Assembly: GCF_018224885.1 (NCBI RefSeq)
Contig: NZ_JAGTXB010000012.1
Location: 145,559-209,558 of the forward strand
DNA: 64,000 bases
Direction: 5' to 3'
Source of the DNA: Chitinophaga hostae
Lineage (GTDB): Bacteria > Bacteroidota > Bacteroidia > Chitinophagales > Chitinophagaceae
The notes beneath the pieces are model-generated. The model searched no databases. It saw only the letters and a list, made by a program, of their open reading frames with translations, and was not told where the DNA came from. Positions within the stretch are counted from its first letter, which is position 1. The number at the start of each line of letters is the position of its first letter. Below, piece after piece: positions 26,239 to 35,234 of this stretch. Both the position numbers and the translations under genes were made by a program.

Positions 26239-27771
26239 CGCTTTGCTGGTAAGCTGATAGTTATTTGTTTTGTTTTGTAGCCTCGGGCTTTTTGCTTTCC
26301 GGCCTTCAGCTTTTTTAAAGGCCCCGGGTAGCTGGCTTTTTGCCTGTAAAAGTTTACCCAGGTGAACTTTTATGTTATTCCAGTATCCAACATGGTAAGA
26401 TTCTGACGGCACAATATCATCCAGGGAAGCCGCGATGGCTACGGGTATCTGGCGGATTACATTATTCATAAAAAGCTGGTTGTAGGTATAAGGTTGTGTA
26501 GCCGCATACCGCAGGATCTTTGTACATAATGCCACACTCCATTCTGCCGGATGATTGCCAGCATATTTGATAATGGCTTCCGGGTATTCATCAAAGAATT
26601 TTTCGCTGAGCTCCTGTTGTTGTACAGGGGGAAGCATCGGAAGGATATCGATATAAAATGTTTCACTCTGTTGCATAAACGTTACCGCCCTTTCCTGGTC
26701 GCCAAACCAGGCGATGGCCTGCACCAGTGCAGGGGCAAAGGGTTTCAGTGGTTCCTGTTGCAAAAACATCGTCATTATTTCCGCGGCAGACCTTCCAAAA
26801 TGTGTCTCCCACCTCGAAGGATGCACAAGACTGATCAACTGGCAGAGTATATGTGTTTCGTCGGATACCTGTTTATTATTACTGAGTTTTTCTATGCCGC
26901 TCTGAAAAACAGGATCATCGTTTAATTCCGGCAGCGCTACCACCACATGTCCGTCGTACTGAAGTTGTATAGCGCCCGCCAACACCTGCCAGTACTGCTC
27001 ATGCAGCGAGGAACCGGGTAGTTTTTTCAGGATCCTCATTACGGTTTCCTTTACCTGTTTGCTTTTTTCCGACAGCAGCGATTCCAGCCATTCAAGATCT
27101 GTTGTAGCCGGTATTTCTTCCAACACCCCCAGCAGTTCGGTTTTCACCGTGGCGCTTTCTTTGGGCCAGGTTTGCTGCAGCCATTGGAGGGCTATAACGG
27201 GATCGGTTGTGCGTATTTCCTTCAGCGCTTCCACCCGTTGGGCAGTGGCGCCGTTGAGCCATCTTTCCTCCGGCGTATCTGCCACCCTTGAAAAATTCCA
27301 ATCCGGGTTAAATTGCCCCAGCCAAGCTGCTCGGTGTCCTCCCGCCGCCGCAGTCAGTACGCGGAGCGATTTGTTGCGCCATGCTTTGTCGAGCATAACC
27401 GGCAGTTGTGCAGGCGGCAGTAGCAAATTGGCTTTGGTACAGTATTCCAGCCACAGCTGCAATAGTTGTATGCTATCTGTTTCCAGCACCGGTTGCAATA
27501 CCCGGATGGCAGCGGGCGGGCAGCAGGCTTTTGTTTCCGGCGTGCAAACCGTCATAGGCGGAACGGCGGCCGTAACCGGCTGTGTACCGCTTTGACGGTA
27601 GTTGTAAGTTACCGCGGCCAGGTGCAGGAATTGTTCTTCCCTGTCGAGCGAAGCATTTCCGAGAATGGTATCCGCTGCCTGCCGCAGTGGCCCGCTCAGG
27701 CCCTGTGCGTCTGCCGGCTTTTTGGCAGTGCCTAGCAGGGCGGTATTGATGATATGATTCCAGCGCTCCAT
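26227..27771 (-). CDS. DUF5691 family protein
   Basis: A 514-residue soluble, largely alpha-helical protein; the start MERWNHIINTALLGTAKKPA is the family hallmark as I remember it. Blocks such as EEIPATTDLEWLESLLSEKS and KQVKETVMRILKKLPGS suggest HEAT-like repeats. It starts in a TAATG overlap with the SWIM gene stop, so the two are translationally coupled. The extreme C-terminus (YQLTSKAPKS) runs into an intergenic repeat that supplies the stop codon. Function unknown; presumably a scaffold or adaptor in the MoxR/VWA system. Confidence 0.82.
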   Translation of the reverse strand: MERWNHIINTALLGTAKKPADAQGLSGPLRQAADTILGNASLDREEQFLHLAAVTYNYRQSGTQPVTAAVPPMTVCTPETKACCPPAAIRVLQPVLETDSIQLLQLWLEYCTKANLLLPPAQLPVMLDKAWRNKSLRVLTAAAGGHRAAWLGQFNPDWNFSRVADTPEERWLNGATAQRVEALKEIRTTDPVIALQWLQQTWPKESATVKTELLGVLEEIPATTDLEWLESLLSEKSKQVKETVMRILKKLPGSSLHEQYWQVLAGAIQLQYDGHVVVALPELNDDPVFQSGIEKLSNNKQVSDETHILCQLISLVHPSRWETHFGRSAAEIMTMFLQQEPLKPFAPALVQAIAWFGDQERAVTFMQQSETFYIDILPMLPPVQQQELSEKFFDEYPEAIIKYAGNHPAEWSVALCTKILRYAATQPYTYNQLFMNNVIRQIPVAIAASLDDIVPSESYHVGYWNNIKVHLGKLLQAKSQLPGAFKKAEGRKAKSPRLQNKTNNYQLTSKAPKS

Positions 27772-29084
27772 TATAGTATTTTATATTCCTGTTCATGCCA
27801 TACACCTATCGGCTCATATTGTGTTTCCCGGCCGGTCACCGCCATGTGCAGCGGAGCTCCTCCGCTGAGGGCGAGCAGTTTCCAGATATGCGCAAATCCT
27901 TTTTTCACCGGCATCAGTTGCTGCTGGCTATCCTGCAGCCACCACTGTTCCTGGTGCCATATGGGGGTGAGTGTTGCGATCGTATATACCTGGTCGTTAT
28001 ATACCGGCCAAACGGCGCTGATGGCTGTTTGTTCGGCCACAACTTCTTCCCAGCCGGTAAAGCCGTTGAAGGTGTGATCGGAAGGAACGGTCATTTGTTG
28101 TTTGATGATGGCCCGCAGCGGAGCGGCAGAAGGGTAGTATACAAGTTCGGCCTGTATGGTGGTGCCGGGAGCGAGCGGATTGGCGATGGTGCTTTGTCCG
28201 CGTACAAAAAACTGCAGTATCAGCGCGTTGCGTTTTGAATGTATGCCGTGCAGCCAGTAACGTTCTACCACCAGGCGGTCTTCTTCCGAGGTTTGTTTGC
28301 CCAGTACCTGCCAGGTGTCGCTGATGCCGGTTTGTTCTTTCAGTTCTTCCTGCGACTGGGAAAAACCGACGCTGCTGCGTATGTCCTGCTGCAGGTTCTC
28401 CGGTAGCTGGGAAAGGTGCTGGTAGCCTTGTATTACCAGGTAGATGCGGAGGAGCTGATTCATAAACACGGTTTGCCAGCCTTCATGAAAGTAGCTGATA
28501 TCTGCGAGTTCCCGCATCATGGCCGCAAGTCCGGGCGACTGGGCATCTACCATCCGCCTGATCATATTTTCAAAAAAGGAGGGGTCTTTTTCCGGCAGGT
28601 CCATAATGCCGTTCCGTACCAGGTCTTTGATCCAGCGCAGGAGTTCCGCAGTGCCGTCGCTGACTTTCTGTTGCCGGGCCTGTTGTCTTTTTGCCTGGGC
28701 GGCGGTATCCGGTTGTTTCTCCGGTGTGCTGGCCTGCACTGCTTTCTTCTCTTCTCTTTCTGCACGTTTGGCCAGCCATTCGCTTACCCATGGTGGAGGT
28801 GTTTGTTCGGTGAACAAGGTTGTTTGCCGGGAGTATAGCAATAATAGTCCCAGGCCATGTTTGCAGGGAAACTTACGGCTCGGACAGCTGCATTTAAACG
28901 CCATATTGCCCGTGTCAATCTGTGTCTGGTATGGTTTGCTGCCGCTGCCCTGGCATTCTCCCCATAACGCATTGTCGCCAACGCCTTTGCTGACCCATTT
29001 AGCCGGATTGGCCAGGTCCTTCCCCGATTTGCGGGAAGATTCATCAGGCGCCATAGCAAGCACTTGTTCGTCGGATAGGTTCAA
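27771..29084 (-). CDS. SWIM zinc-finger protein (YehQ-like)
   Basis: A 437-residue protein, first gene of the six-gene operon. The SWIM finger is CSCPSRKFPCKH with C65, C67, C74 and H76 (CxCx6CxH). The rest is unassigned, with a Lys/Gln/Glu-rich linker (about 100-130). SWIM domains bind DNA or proteins. The frame starts at a TTG (29084); the next ATG is at 29054 and would delete ten residues, MNLSDEQVLA, that look conserved, so I keep the TTG with some doubt. It shares one base with the DUF5691 start. Confidence 0.85.
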   Translation of the reverse strand: MNLSDEQVLAMAPDESSRKSGKDLANPAKWVSKGVGDNALWGECQGSGSKPYQTQIDTGNMAFKCSCPSRKFPCKHGLGLLLLYSRQTTLFTEQTPPPWVSEWLAKRAEREEKKAVQASTPEKQPDTAAQAKRQQARQQKVSDGTAELLRWIKDLVRNGIMDLPEKDPSFFENMIRRMVDAQSPGLAAMMRELADISYFHEGWQTVFMNQLLRIYLVIQGYQHLSQLPENLQQDIRSSVGFSQSQEELKEQTGISDTWQVLGKQTSEEDRLVVERYWLHGIHSKRNALILQFFVRGQSTIANPLAPGTTIQAELVYYPSAAPLRAIIKQQMTVPSDHTFNGFTGWEEVVAEQTAISAVWPVYNDQVYTIATLTPIWHQEQWWLQDSQQQLMPVKKGFAHIWKLLALSGGAPLHMAVTGRETQYEPIGVWHEQEYKIL

Positions 29085-29131
29085 TGGATTAACGATTTAA
29101 AGCACAAATTAAATAATTCCATAAAAGAAAA

Positions 29132-29176
29132 AACCAAATATCAAATAACACTACGCAGTGTATTTGGTATTTGGTT
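29132..29176 (-). terminator. Hairpin terminator at the end of the suf operon
   Basis: AACCAAATATCAAATA (29132-29147) pairs with TATTTGGTATTTGGTT (29161-29176), one mismatch, and the inner CACT/AGTG extends the stem around an ACGC loop. Read on the minus strand it is followed by TTTTTTCTTTTAT, making a strong intrinsic terminator 24 bases past the sufT stop. Arms are again near-tandem (CCAAATA/TCAAATA). Confidence 0.85.
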
Positions 29177-29199
29177 CAAGTATCGGATAAAGTTTTCGC

Positions 29200-29511
29200 T
29201 TACAGAAAACCCAGTTCCAGTTTTGCTTCTTCACTCATCATATCCCTGGTCCACGGTGGATCAAAAGTAAGGTGTACATCCACGTCGGAAACGCCTTCTA
29301 TATTCCTTACCTTTTCATCTACTTCGCGGATGATATCTCCTGCTACCGGGCAACCGGGGGCGGTGAGGGTCATATCAATTCCAATCCGGTTGTTTTCCTT
29401 GATTTTGATTTCGTATACCAGCCCCAGTTCCCATATATTCACCGGAATTTCCGGATCGTATACGGTTTTCAGCTGTGCTTCTATCTGTTCTCTTAATGTT
29501 GCTTCACTCAT
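29200..29511 (-). CDS. sufT: SufT-like Fe-S assembly factor (MIP18/DUF59 family)
   Basis: A 103-residue MIP18 domain: LKTVYDPEIPVNIWELGLVY (14-33), then MTLTAPGCPVAGDI with the conserved C54, and LTFDPPWTRDMMSEEA near the end. SufT proteins aid maturation of Fe-S proteins under high demand. It is the last gene of the suf operon and overlaps the sufE stop region by 4 bases (29508-29511). Paralogous PaaD has a longer C-terminal zinc motif that is absent here. Confidence 0.92.
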   Translation of the reverse strand: MSEATLREQIEAQLKTVYDPEIPVNIWELGLVYEIKIKENNRIGIDMTLTAPGCPVAGDIIREVDEKVRNIEGVSDVDVHLTFDPPWTRDMMSEEAKLELGFL

Positions 29512-29936
29512 TGCTGGTTAATTTTAGCCTGGTAAGCGATGGCATAGAGTTTCATTTGTTTCAGCATACTCAGCAACCCGTTGGAGCGGGTAGGGGAGAG
29601 ATGACTGCTTAAACCAATGGCATCAATGAAGTAAATATCTGCCGTCGCAATTTCCTGGGGAGTATGACCGGAAAGCACATAGATCATCAGGCTTACCAGC
29701 CCTTTGGTGATCACTGCATCGCTGTCGCCCGAAAAAAGCAGTTGCCCGTCTTTCAGCTCCGTGTGCAGCCACACCCTGGATTGACAGCCTTTGATCAGGT
29801 TGTCGGGTGTTTTAAATTCTTCTGCGATGAGCGGCAATTCCTTGCCCAGCTGGATAATGTATTCATACTTATCTTCCCAGCTGCCCATCACCGAAAAATC
29901 GGATATTATTTCTTCCTGTATTTCCTGAATCGTCAT
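29508..29936 (-). CDS. sufE: SufE sulfur-acceptor protein
   Basis: A 142-residue SufE: catalytic C51 in LIKGCQSRVWLH accepts persulfide sulfur from the SufS desulfurase and passes it to the SufBCD scaffold. ISDFSVMGSWEDKYEYIIQL and GLSSHLSPTRSNGLLSML are standard blocks. It lies between sufS (10 bases upstream) and sufT (4-base overlap). Confidence 0.95.
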   Translation of the reverse strand: MTIQEIQEEIISDFSVMGSWEDKYEYIIQLGKELPLIAEEFKTPDNLIKGCQSRVWLHTELKDGQLLFSGDSDAVITKGLVSLMIYVLSGHTPQEIATADIYFIDAIGLSSHLSPTRSNGLLSMLKQMKLYAIAYQAKINQQ

Positions 29937-29946
29937 ATTCGCCTGT

Positions 29947-31194
29947 TTACAAAAGCATGGCAGCGGCTCTTTTAACGCCGGCCACCAGTTTGTCTATGTC
30001 TTCCCTGGTATTATAAAAAGAAAGTGATGCACGAACAGTACCGGGGATTTTAAAGATATCCATCAGTGGTTCGGTGCAATGGTGTCCTGTTCTTACTGCA
30101 ATCCCCTGCTGGTCCAGCAGCTCACCCATATCAAACGGATGGATATTGTGTACCAGGAAGGAGATGGCGCCACTTCTGCGGGCGGCGTCGCCGATAAAAC
30201 GGATACCATCAATCTTGCGTAATTCCTGCATGGCATACTCCATTAATTCTTCTTCCCATTGCTGGATTTTGGAGATACCGGTTTGCTGTAAATATTCGAT
30301 GGCAGTACCCAGCGCAATGGCGCCTGCAATATTGGGAGTACCGGCTTCGAATTTATAAGGTAATTCGTTATAGATTGTTTTTTCGAAAGTAACGGTCTTG
30401 ATCATATCGCCGCCACCCTGGTAGGGAGGCAGTTTATCCAGCCATGCCTTTTTGCCATAGAGAACGCCGGTGCCCGTTGGTGCATAAATTTTATGCCCGG
30501 AAAACGCGAGGAACTCCACGTCCAGTGCCTGTACATCAATACTGATATGTTGAATAGCCTGTGCGGCATCCAGCAGTACAGGTATATTTCGTGCGTGCGC
30601 CAGCGTTATAATATCTTCTACCGGGTTTATGGTACCCATGGTATTGGAAACATAGGTAACGGCCACAATTTTCACGGTGTCGTCCAGCATGGCTTCATAG
30701 GCATCCATCAGCAATTCACCGCGTTCGTTGATGGGAATCACTTTCAGGGTAGCGCCGCGTTCTTCGCAGGCAATCTGCCAGGGCACAATATTACTATGGT
30801 GTTCCATGGAAGATATGATCACGCTGTCGCCTTCGTTCAGGAAACGACGGCTCATGGTATTGGCTACCAGGTTAATACCGTCTGTTGTGCCTTTGGTAAA
30901 GATGACTTCGTGCGGATCAGCCGCGTTGATATAGCCAGCCACAGTAATACGGGCTCTCTCATATGCGTTGGTGGCCACCTGGCTCAGGTGATGCACACCC
31001 CGGTGCACATTGCTGTTATATTCTTCGTAATAGCGGGCTTCTGCTGCTATTACTACCTGCGGCTTCTGCGTGGTAGCTCCGTTGTCGAGGTACACCAGCG
31101 GTTTGCCATGTACCTGTTGCTGCAGGATAGGAAAATCCTTTCTGATCTGCGTTACATCCAGGCCGGCGGTTACTATGTTAGCAATATGTTCCAT
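29947..31194 (-). CDS. sufS: SufS cysteine desulfurase
   Basis: A 415-residue group II cysteine desulfurase. PLP lysine K235 in FSGHKIYAPTG; catalytic cysteine C373 in AVRTGHHCTEPL, with the short loop typical of SufS rather than IscS. EHHSNIVPWQ (131-140) holds the PLP-stacking His. It mobilises sulfur from cysteine for Fe-S cluster assembly with SufE. It starts 7 bases after the sufD stop. Confidence 0.97.
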   Translation of the reverse strand: MEHIANIVTAGLDVTQIRKDFPILQQQVHGKPLVYLDNGATTQKPQVVIAAEARYYEEYNSNVHRGVHHLSQVATNAYERARITVAGYINAADPHEVIFTKGTTDGINLVANTMSRRFLNEGDSVIISSMEHHSNIVPWQIACEERGATLKVIPINERGELLMDAYEAMLDDTVKIVAVTYVSNTMGTINPVEDIITLAHARNIPVLLDAAQAIQHISIDVQALDVEFLAFSGHKIYAPTGTGVLYGKKAWLDKLPPYQGGGDMIKTVTFEKTIYNELPYKFEAGTPNIAGAIALGTAIEYLQQTGISKIQQWEEELMEYAMQELRKIDGIRFIGDAARRSGAISFLVHNIHPFDMGELLDQQGIAVRTGHHCTEPLMDIFKIPGTVRASLSFYNTREDIDKLVAGVKRAAAMLL

Positions 31195-31201
31195 CGTAAT
31201 T

Positions 31202-32506
31202 TTAGTTATTCATGATCTCCGCAATCTGCTCCTGCAGGTAATGTTGCAGGGCAGGTTCCTTCACTGCATCGGTAATGTCGTGAGAGAAGGCATTTACCAT
31301 CAGTGCCTTAGCCGCATCTTCACCAATGCCACGGGAGCGCAGGTAAAACATGGACTCTTCACTGAACTGACCGGCAGTAAAACCATGGCTGCATTTTACA
31401 TCATCGGCATATATTTCCAGTTGTGGCTGTGAATTGATATCTGCCTTGCTGCCCAGCAGCAGGTTATTGTTCTGCTGGAATGCGTTGGTTTTCTGCGCTT
31501 CCTGGTGTACAAGGATCTTGCCGGTGAATACACCATTGGCATTATCCAGCAGTACGCCTTTATACAGTTCGTTACTGTTACAGTCGGGCATGATATGATC
31601 CATAAAAGTATGGTTATCTACATGCTGGTGATTGTTGGCAATATATAAACCGTTCAGATTAGTTTCAGTATGACTGCCATTCAACGCCACGCTCAGGTTG
31701 TTGCGGGTGAACGGGGTATTGGGCAATGTGAAATTAAAATGATGATAACGGCTGTCTTTATGTTGCTGTGCAGCAGTTGTATGTACTTCCCGGAAGCTTT
31801 CTTCTCCCTGTTGTACATTATAGTGCCACAGTTCTGCATTTTCCATTACCACGGTTTCGAGTACGCTGTTGGCAAAAGCCACGGCAGCTGTTTCCGGGTG
31901 AACGGAGGACTCGATAATGGTGGCGGCGGCGCTTCTGTTCAGCACCCACAAATGACGGGGCTGAATGATGGCGTGCGTTGCACAGGAGTAAACGTGTACG
32001 ATGTGTATCGGTTTGTCCAGCACAGTGTTGGCGGCCAGCTCAATATACAGTCCGTCTGCAAAGAGGGCGGTATTTAACTGGGCCATTGATTCGCCTGCCA
32101 GGTGATGCTGTTCGTTAAAATAGGTGACAAAACCAGGAGCAGCAGTATGCGCACTCATAGCGCCTACGGTGATGCCTTTTCCTTCAGGAAGAACAGACTG
32201 ATCAGCCTGCAGATGACCGTTTACCAGTACAATGCGGTAACAATCCAATTCCGGAATGGCTTTGCTTTCCGCCACTTCCGGGGAAACGGGTGCAGCGGTG
32301 GTCAGCAATTCGTAGGGAAATTCTTTCAGATAGCGCTGAATATTCGTGTAGCGCCATGCTTCCGTTTTCAGCGTAGGAAGCCCTGTTGCTGTAAAGCGCT
32401 CCAGCGCCTTGCGGCGGATGTCGTGCAGGGAGTCCATTGCGGGAGACAATGCCGTTACATCTTCTGTTAACGCCTGGTAAAATGGCAATATCATATTGCT
32501 TATCAT
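31202..32506 (-). CDS. sufD: SufD, Fe-S cluster scaffold subunit
   Basis: A 434-residue SufBD-family beta-helix protein. The C-terminal block QPQLEIYADDVKCSHGFTAG with the conserved His, followed by YLRSRGIGEDAAKALMVNAF, is diagnostic. Forms SufBC2D. A second in-frame ATG (residue 5) is also possible as the start. An 82-base spacer with a GAATTACG-type inverted repeat separates it from sufC, unusual inside this compact operon. Confidence 0.95.
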   Translation of the reverse strand: MISNMILPFYQALTEDVTALSPAMDSLHDIRRKALERFTATGLPTLKTEAWRYTNIQRYLKEFPYELLTTAAPVSPEVAESKAIPELDCYRIVLVNGHLQADQSVLPEGKGITVGAMSAHTAAPGFVTYFNEQHHLAGESMAQLNTALFADGLYIELAANTVLDKPIHIVHVYSCATHAIIQPRHLWVLNRSAAATIIESSVHPETAAVAFANSVLETVVMENAELWHYNVQQGEESFREVHTTAAQQHKDSRYHHFNFTLPNTPFTRNNLSVALNGSHTETNLNGLYIANNHQHVDNHTFMDHIMPDCNSNELYKGVLLDNANGVFTGKILVHQEAQKTNAFQQNNNLLLGSKADINSQPQLEIYADDVKCSHGFTAGQFSEESMFYLRSRGIGEDAAKALMVNAFSHDITDAVKEPALQHYLQEQIAEIMNN

Positions 32507-32520
32507 AATTTATAAATTAT

Positions 32521-32585
32521 GAATTACGAATGATGAATTACGAGTTATCGCATATGCGTCATTCGTAATCAGCAATTCGTAATTC
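32521..32585. repeat. Imperfect inverted repeat, GAATTACG family, inside the suf operon
   Basis: GAATTACGAATGATGAATTACG from 32521 pairs imperfectly with the segment ending at 32585 (CAGCAATTCGTAATTC); the centre is CGCATATGCG. It fills the sufC-sufD gap, starting 15 bases from the sufD ATG and ending 4 bases from the sufC stop. It could stabilise or attenuate the mRNA at that point. Confidence 0.8.
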
Positions 32586-32588
32586 CTC

Positions 32589-33353
32589 TTATACAGATTC
32601 TTTCAAATGTAATTCCTCTTTCAGCCAGTCGTATCCTCTTTCTTCAAGTTCCAGTGCCAGTTCCTTGGTACCGGTTTTGATGATACGGCCATTGTATAAT
32701 ACATGCACAAAGTCAGGTATGATATACTCCAGCAGGCGTTGATAGTGAGTAATCACTACGAAAGATTTTTCAGCATCACGTAATTTGTTTACACCACTGG
32801 AAACAATACGCAGCGCATCGATATCTAATCCGGAATCTGTTTCATCCAATATTGCCAGTTGTGGATCCAGCATGGCGAGTTGGAAGATTTCGTTACGTTT
32901 CTTTTCACCACCGCTGAATCCTTCGTTCAGGGAACGGTTCATCAGGTTGGAATGGAAATCTACCAGTTGTTGTTTTTCTTTTGTCAGCTTCAGGAACTCT
33001 CTTGCTTCGAGGGCAGGGAGGCCTTTATACGCCCTGATCTCGTTCAGTGCGGTTTTCAGGAAGTTGAGGTTGGAAACACCCGGTATTTCAACGGGGTATT
33101 GAAAAGCCAGGAATACACCTTCACGGGCGCGATCTTCCGGAGCCATATCCAGCAGATTTTTGCCATTGAACCATACTTCACCTTCCGTAACAGTATAGTT
33201 ATCACGACCCGCCAGCACAGAAGCCAGTGAGCTTTTGCCTGAACCGTTCGGGCCCATGATGGCATGCATTTCTCCTTTGTTTATTTCGAGATTAATGCCT
33301 TTCAGAATTTTTTTCCCTTCTACTTCTGCGTGCAGATTTTTAATCGTCAGCAT
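32589..33353 (-). CDS. sufC: SufC, ABC-type ATPase of Fe-S assembly
   Basis: A 254-residue cytosolic ABC ATPase. Walker A GPNGSGKSS (34-42), signature LNEGFSGGEKKRNEI, Walker B LAILDETDSGLDIDAL, and switch histidine in VVITHYQRLL. It lacks membrane segments and drives the SufBC2D complex. It lies 41 bases after sufB. Confidence 0.97.
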   Translation of the reverse strand: MLTIKNLHAEVEGKKILKGINLEINKGEMHAIMGPNGSGKSSLASVLAGRDNYTVTEGEVWFNGKNLLDMAPEDRAREGVFLAFQYPVEIPGVSNLNFLKTALNEIRAYKGLPALEAREFLKLTKEKQQLVDFHSNLMNRSLNEGFSGGEKKRNEIFQLAMLDPQLAILDETDSGLDIDALRIVSSGVNKLRDAEKSFVVITHYQRLLEYIIPDFVHVLYNGRIIKTGTKELALELEERGYDWLKEELHLKESV

Positions 33354-33394
33354 GATTGTTTTTTTCGTTCTGTATGTATTAATTGGATAATGAA

Positions 33395-34840
33395 TTATCC
33401 AACGCTTCCTTCAAGTGTAATAGATAATAATTTCTGTGCTTCTACCGCAAATTCCATTGGCAGCTGGTTCAGCACTTCTTTCACATAGCCGTTTACGATC
33501 AGGGCAACTGCCTTTTCGCTGTCGATACCACGCTGATTCAGGTAGAAGATCTGGTCTTCCCCGATTTTCGAAGTGGTGGCTTCGTGTTCGATCATGGCTG
33601 ATTTATTCCTGGATTCGATATACGGGAATGTATGGGAACCGCATTGGTTACCGATCAGCAATGAATCGCACTGGGTGAAGTTACGGGCATTGTCGGCGCG
33701 GGGGCCAACGGCTACCAGTCCGCGGTAGCTATTGTCGCCACGACCGGCGGAAATACCTTTGGAAATGATACGGCTCTTTGTGTTTTTACCGATGTGGTGA
33801 ATTTTGGTACCGGTATCAGCAATCTGTTTGTTACGGACTACTGCCACAGAGTAAAATTCGCCTTCGGAATGATCGCCCTGCAGGATTACGCTGGGATATT
33901 TCCAGGTAATGGCAGAACCGGTTTCTACCTGTGTCCAGGAGATTTTGCTGGCAGCGCCTTTACAGATGCCTCTCTTGGTTACGAAGTTGTAGATACCGCC
34001 TTTACCGTCTTTATCACCGGGATACCAGTTTTGTACGGTAGAATATTTTATTTCAGCCTGTTCCATCGCTATCAGTTCTACCACGGCCGCATGCAGCTGA
34101 TTTTCATCACGCATCGGAGCGGTACAACCTTCGAGATAACTCACATAACTGTTGTCGTCTGCAATGATCAGGGTACGTTCAAATTGTCCGGTGTTCTGCG
34201 CATTGATACGGAAGTATGTGCTCAGTTCCATCGGGCAACGCACGCCTTTTGGAATGTAAACGAAAGAACCATCGGAAAATACAGCCGCATTGAGTGCTGC
34301 GAAAATATTGTCGGTATGCGGAACCACGCTGCCCAGGTATTTCTTTACCAGGTCAGGATGTTCCTGTACCGCTTCACCAAAAGAACAGAAGATCACGCCC
34401 ATTTCTTTCAGCTTGCCTTTGAAGGTGGTAGCTACGGAAACGCTGTCGAATACAGCATCTACCGCTACACCTGTCAATGCTTTTTGTTCATTCAGCGGAA
34501 TACCCAGCTTTTCGAAAGTAGCCAGCAGTTCAGGATCTACTTCATCCAGACTGGCCAGTTGTTTCTTTTTCCGTGGTGCAGCATAATAGGAAAGTGCCTG
34601 CAGATCGAGCGCCGGCATTTCAAAATGCTGCCATTTAGGGAATTCCATTTTCTTAAATGCGGCAAATCCTTTCAGGCGCCATTCCAGCAGCCATTCAGGC
34701 TCATTCTTTTTCGCCGAAATAAAACGGATGATATCCTCATTCAGCCCCGGGGGAGCTATATCCATTTCAATATCGGTGCTAAAGCCAAACTCGTACTCCT
34801 TATTGGCTATATCATCAATTATTTCGTTACTGTTGATCAT
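33395..34840 (-). CDS. sufB: SufB, Fe-S cluster scaffold subunit
   Basis: A 481-residue SufB. Typical blocks: VPHTDNIFAALNAAVFSDGS, YIPKGVRCPMELSTYFRIN, LEGCTAPMRDENQLHAAVVE (ligand cysteine) and IEHEATTSKIGEDQIFYLNQ, the last being the SufB-specific cluster/His region. It starts 13 bases after the sufA stop. A 371-codon plus-strand frame antisense to it is a shadow. Confidence 0.97.
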   Translation of the reverse strand: MINSNEIIDDIANKEYEFGFSTDIEMDIAPPGLNEDIIRFISAKKNEPEWLLEWRLKGFAAFKKMEFPKWQHFEMPALDLQALSYYAAPRKKKQLASLDEVDPELLATFEKLGIPLNEQKALTGVAVDAVFDSVSVATTFKGKLKEMGVIFCSFGEAVQEHPDLVKKYLGSVVPHTDNIFAALNAAVFSDGSFVYIPKGVRCPMELSTYFRINAQNTGQFERTLIIADDNSYVSYLEGCTAPMRDENQLHAAVVELIAMEQAEIKYSTVQNWYPGDKDGKGGIYNFVTKRGICKGAASKISWTQVETGSAITWKYPSVILQGDHSEGEFYSVAVVRNKQIADTGTKIHHIGKNTKSRIISKGISAGRGDNSYRGLVAVGPRADNARNFTQCDSLLIGNQCGSHTFPYIESRNKSAMIEHEATTSKIGEDQIFYLNQRGIDSEKAVALIVNGYVKEVLNQLPMEFAVEAQKLLSITLEGSVG

Positions 34841-34853
34841 ACAAGTTTAAAAT

Positions 34854-35180
34854 TTATACAGCGAAGCTTTCACCACAGCTGCATGTTCTGGTTGCGTTGG
34901 GATTATTAAAGAAAAGGCCTTTTCCGTTCAGTCCATCTGAATAGTCCAGCTCTGTACCATACAGGTACAACAGACTCTTCATCTGCACCACTACTTTTAC
35001 GCCCTTATCTTCAAATACCTGGTCGCCTTCTTCCTCTGTTGCTTCAAACTTCATCACATATTCGAGACCTGAGCAGCCACCACCTTTTACGCCTACACGC
35101 ACAAAGGTGCCCGGCGCATGATGTTCTTTCTCCATCAGCGCTTTGATATATTCTCCTGCTTTTTCTGAAACGGTTATCAT
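34854..35180 (-). CDS. sufA: A-type Fe-S carrier (SufA/IscA/ErpA family)
   Basis: A 108-residue HesB/IscA-type carrier with the three conserved cysteines C36 (GGGCSGLEY), C100 and C102 (TRTCSCGESF). It delivers or receives clusters from SufBCD. Whether it is closer to SufA or ErpA cannot be told by eye; the operon position argues for SufA. It lies 54 bases after the flavodoxin-type gene, with a small CACCGG-CTGA-CCGGTG hairpin (35208-35223) between them. Confidence 0.93.
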   Translation of the reverse strand: MITVSEKAGEYIKALMEKEHHAPGTFVRVGVKGGGCSGLEYVMKFEATEEEGDQVFEDKGVKVVVQMKSLLYLYGTELDYSDGLNGKGLFFNNPNATRTCSCGESFAV

Positions 35181-35234
35181 ACTCAGAATTTGTTTTAATT
35201 AGCTGATCACCGGCTGACCGGTGTGTTTCACGAT

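Noticed and set aside
18684..29084. Classing the six-gene operon as a known defence system
   Set aside because: MoxR-VWA conflict systems exist, but the nearest arrangement I recall is the enterobacterial yeh locus, which has no established defence role; the claim would outrun the evidence.
33794..34909. 371-codon plus-strand frame across sufB
   Set aside because: It is antisense to an unmistakable sufB; the translation is Phe/Arg/Cys-rich with no domain, and arises from the codon bias of the real gene.
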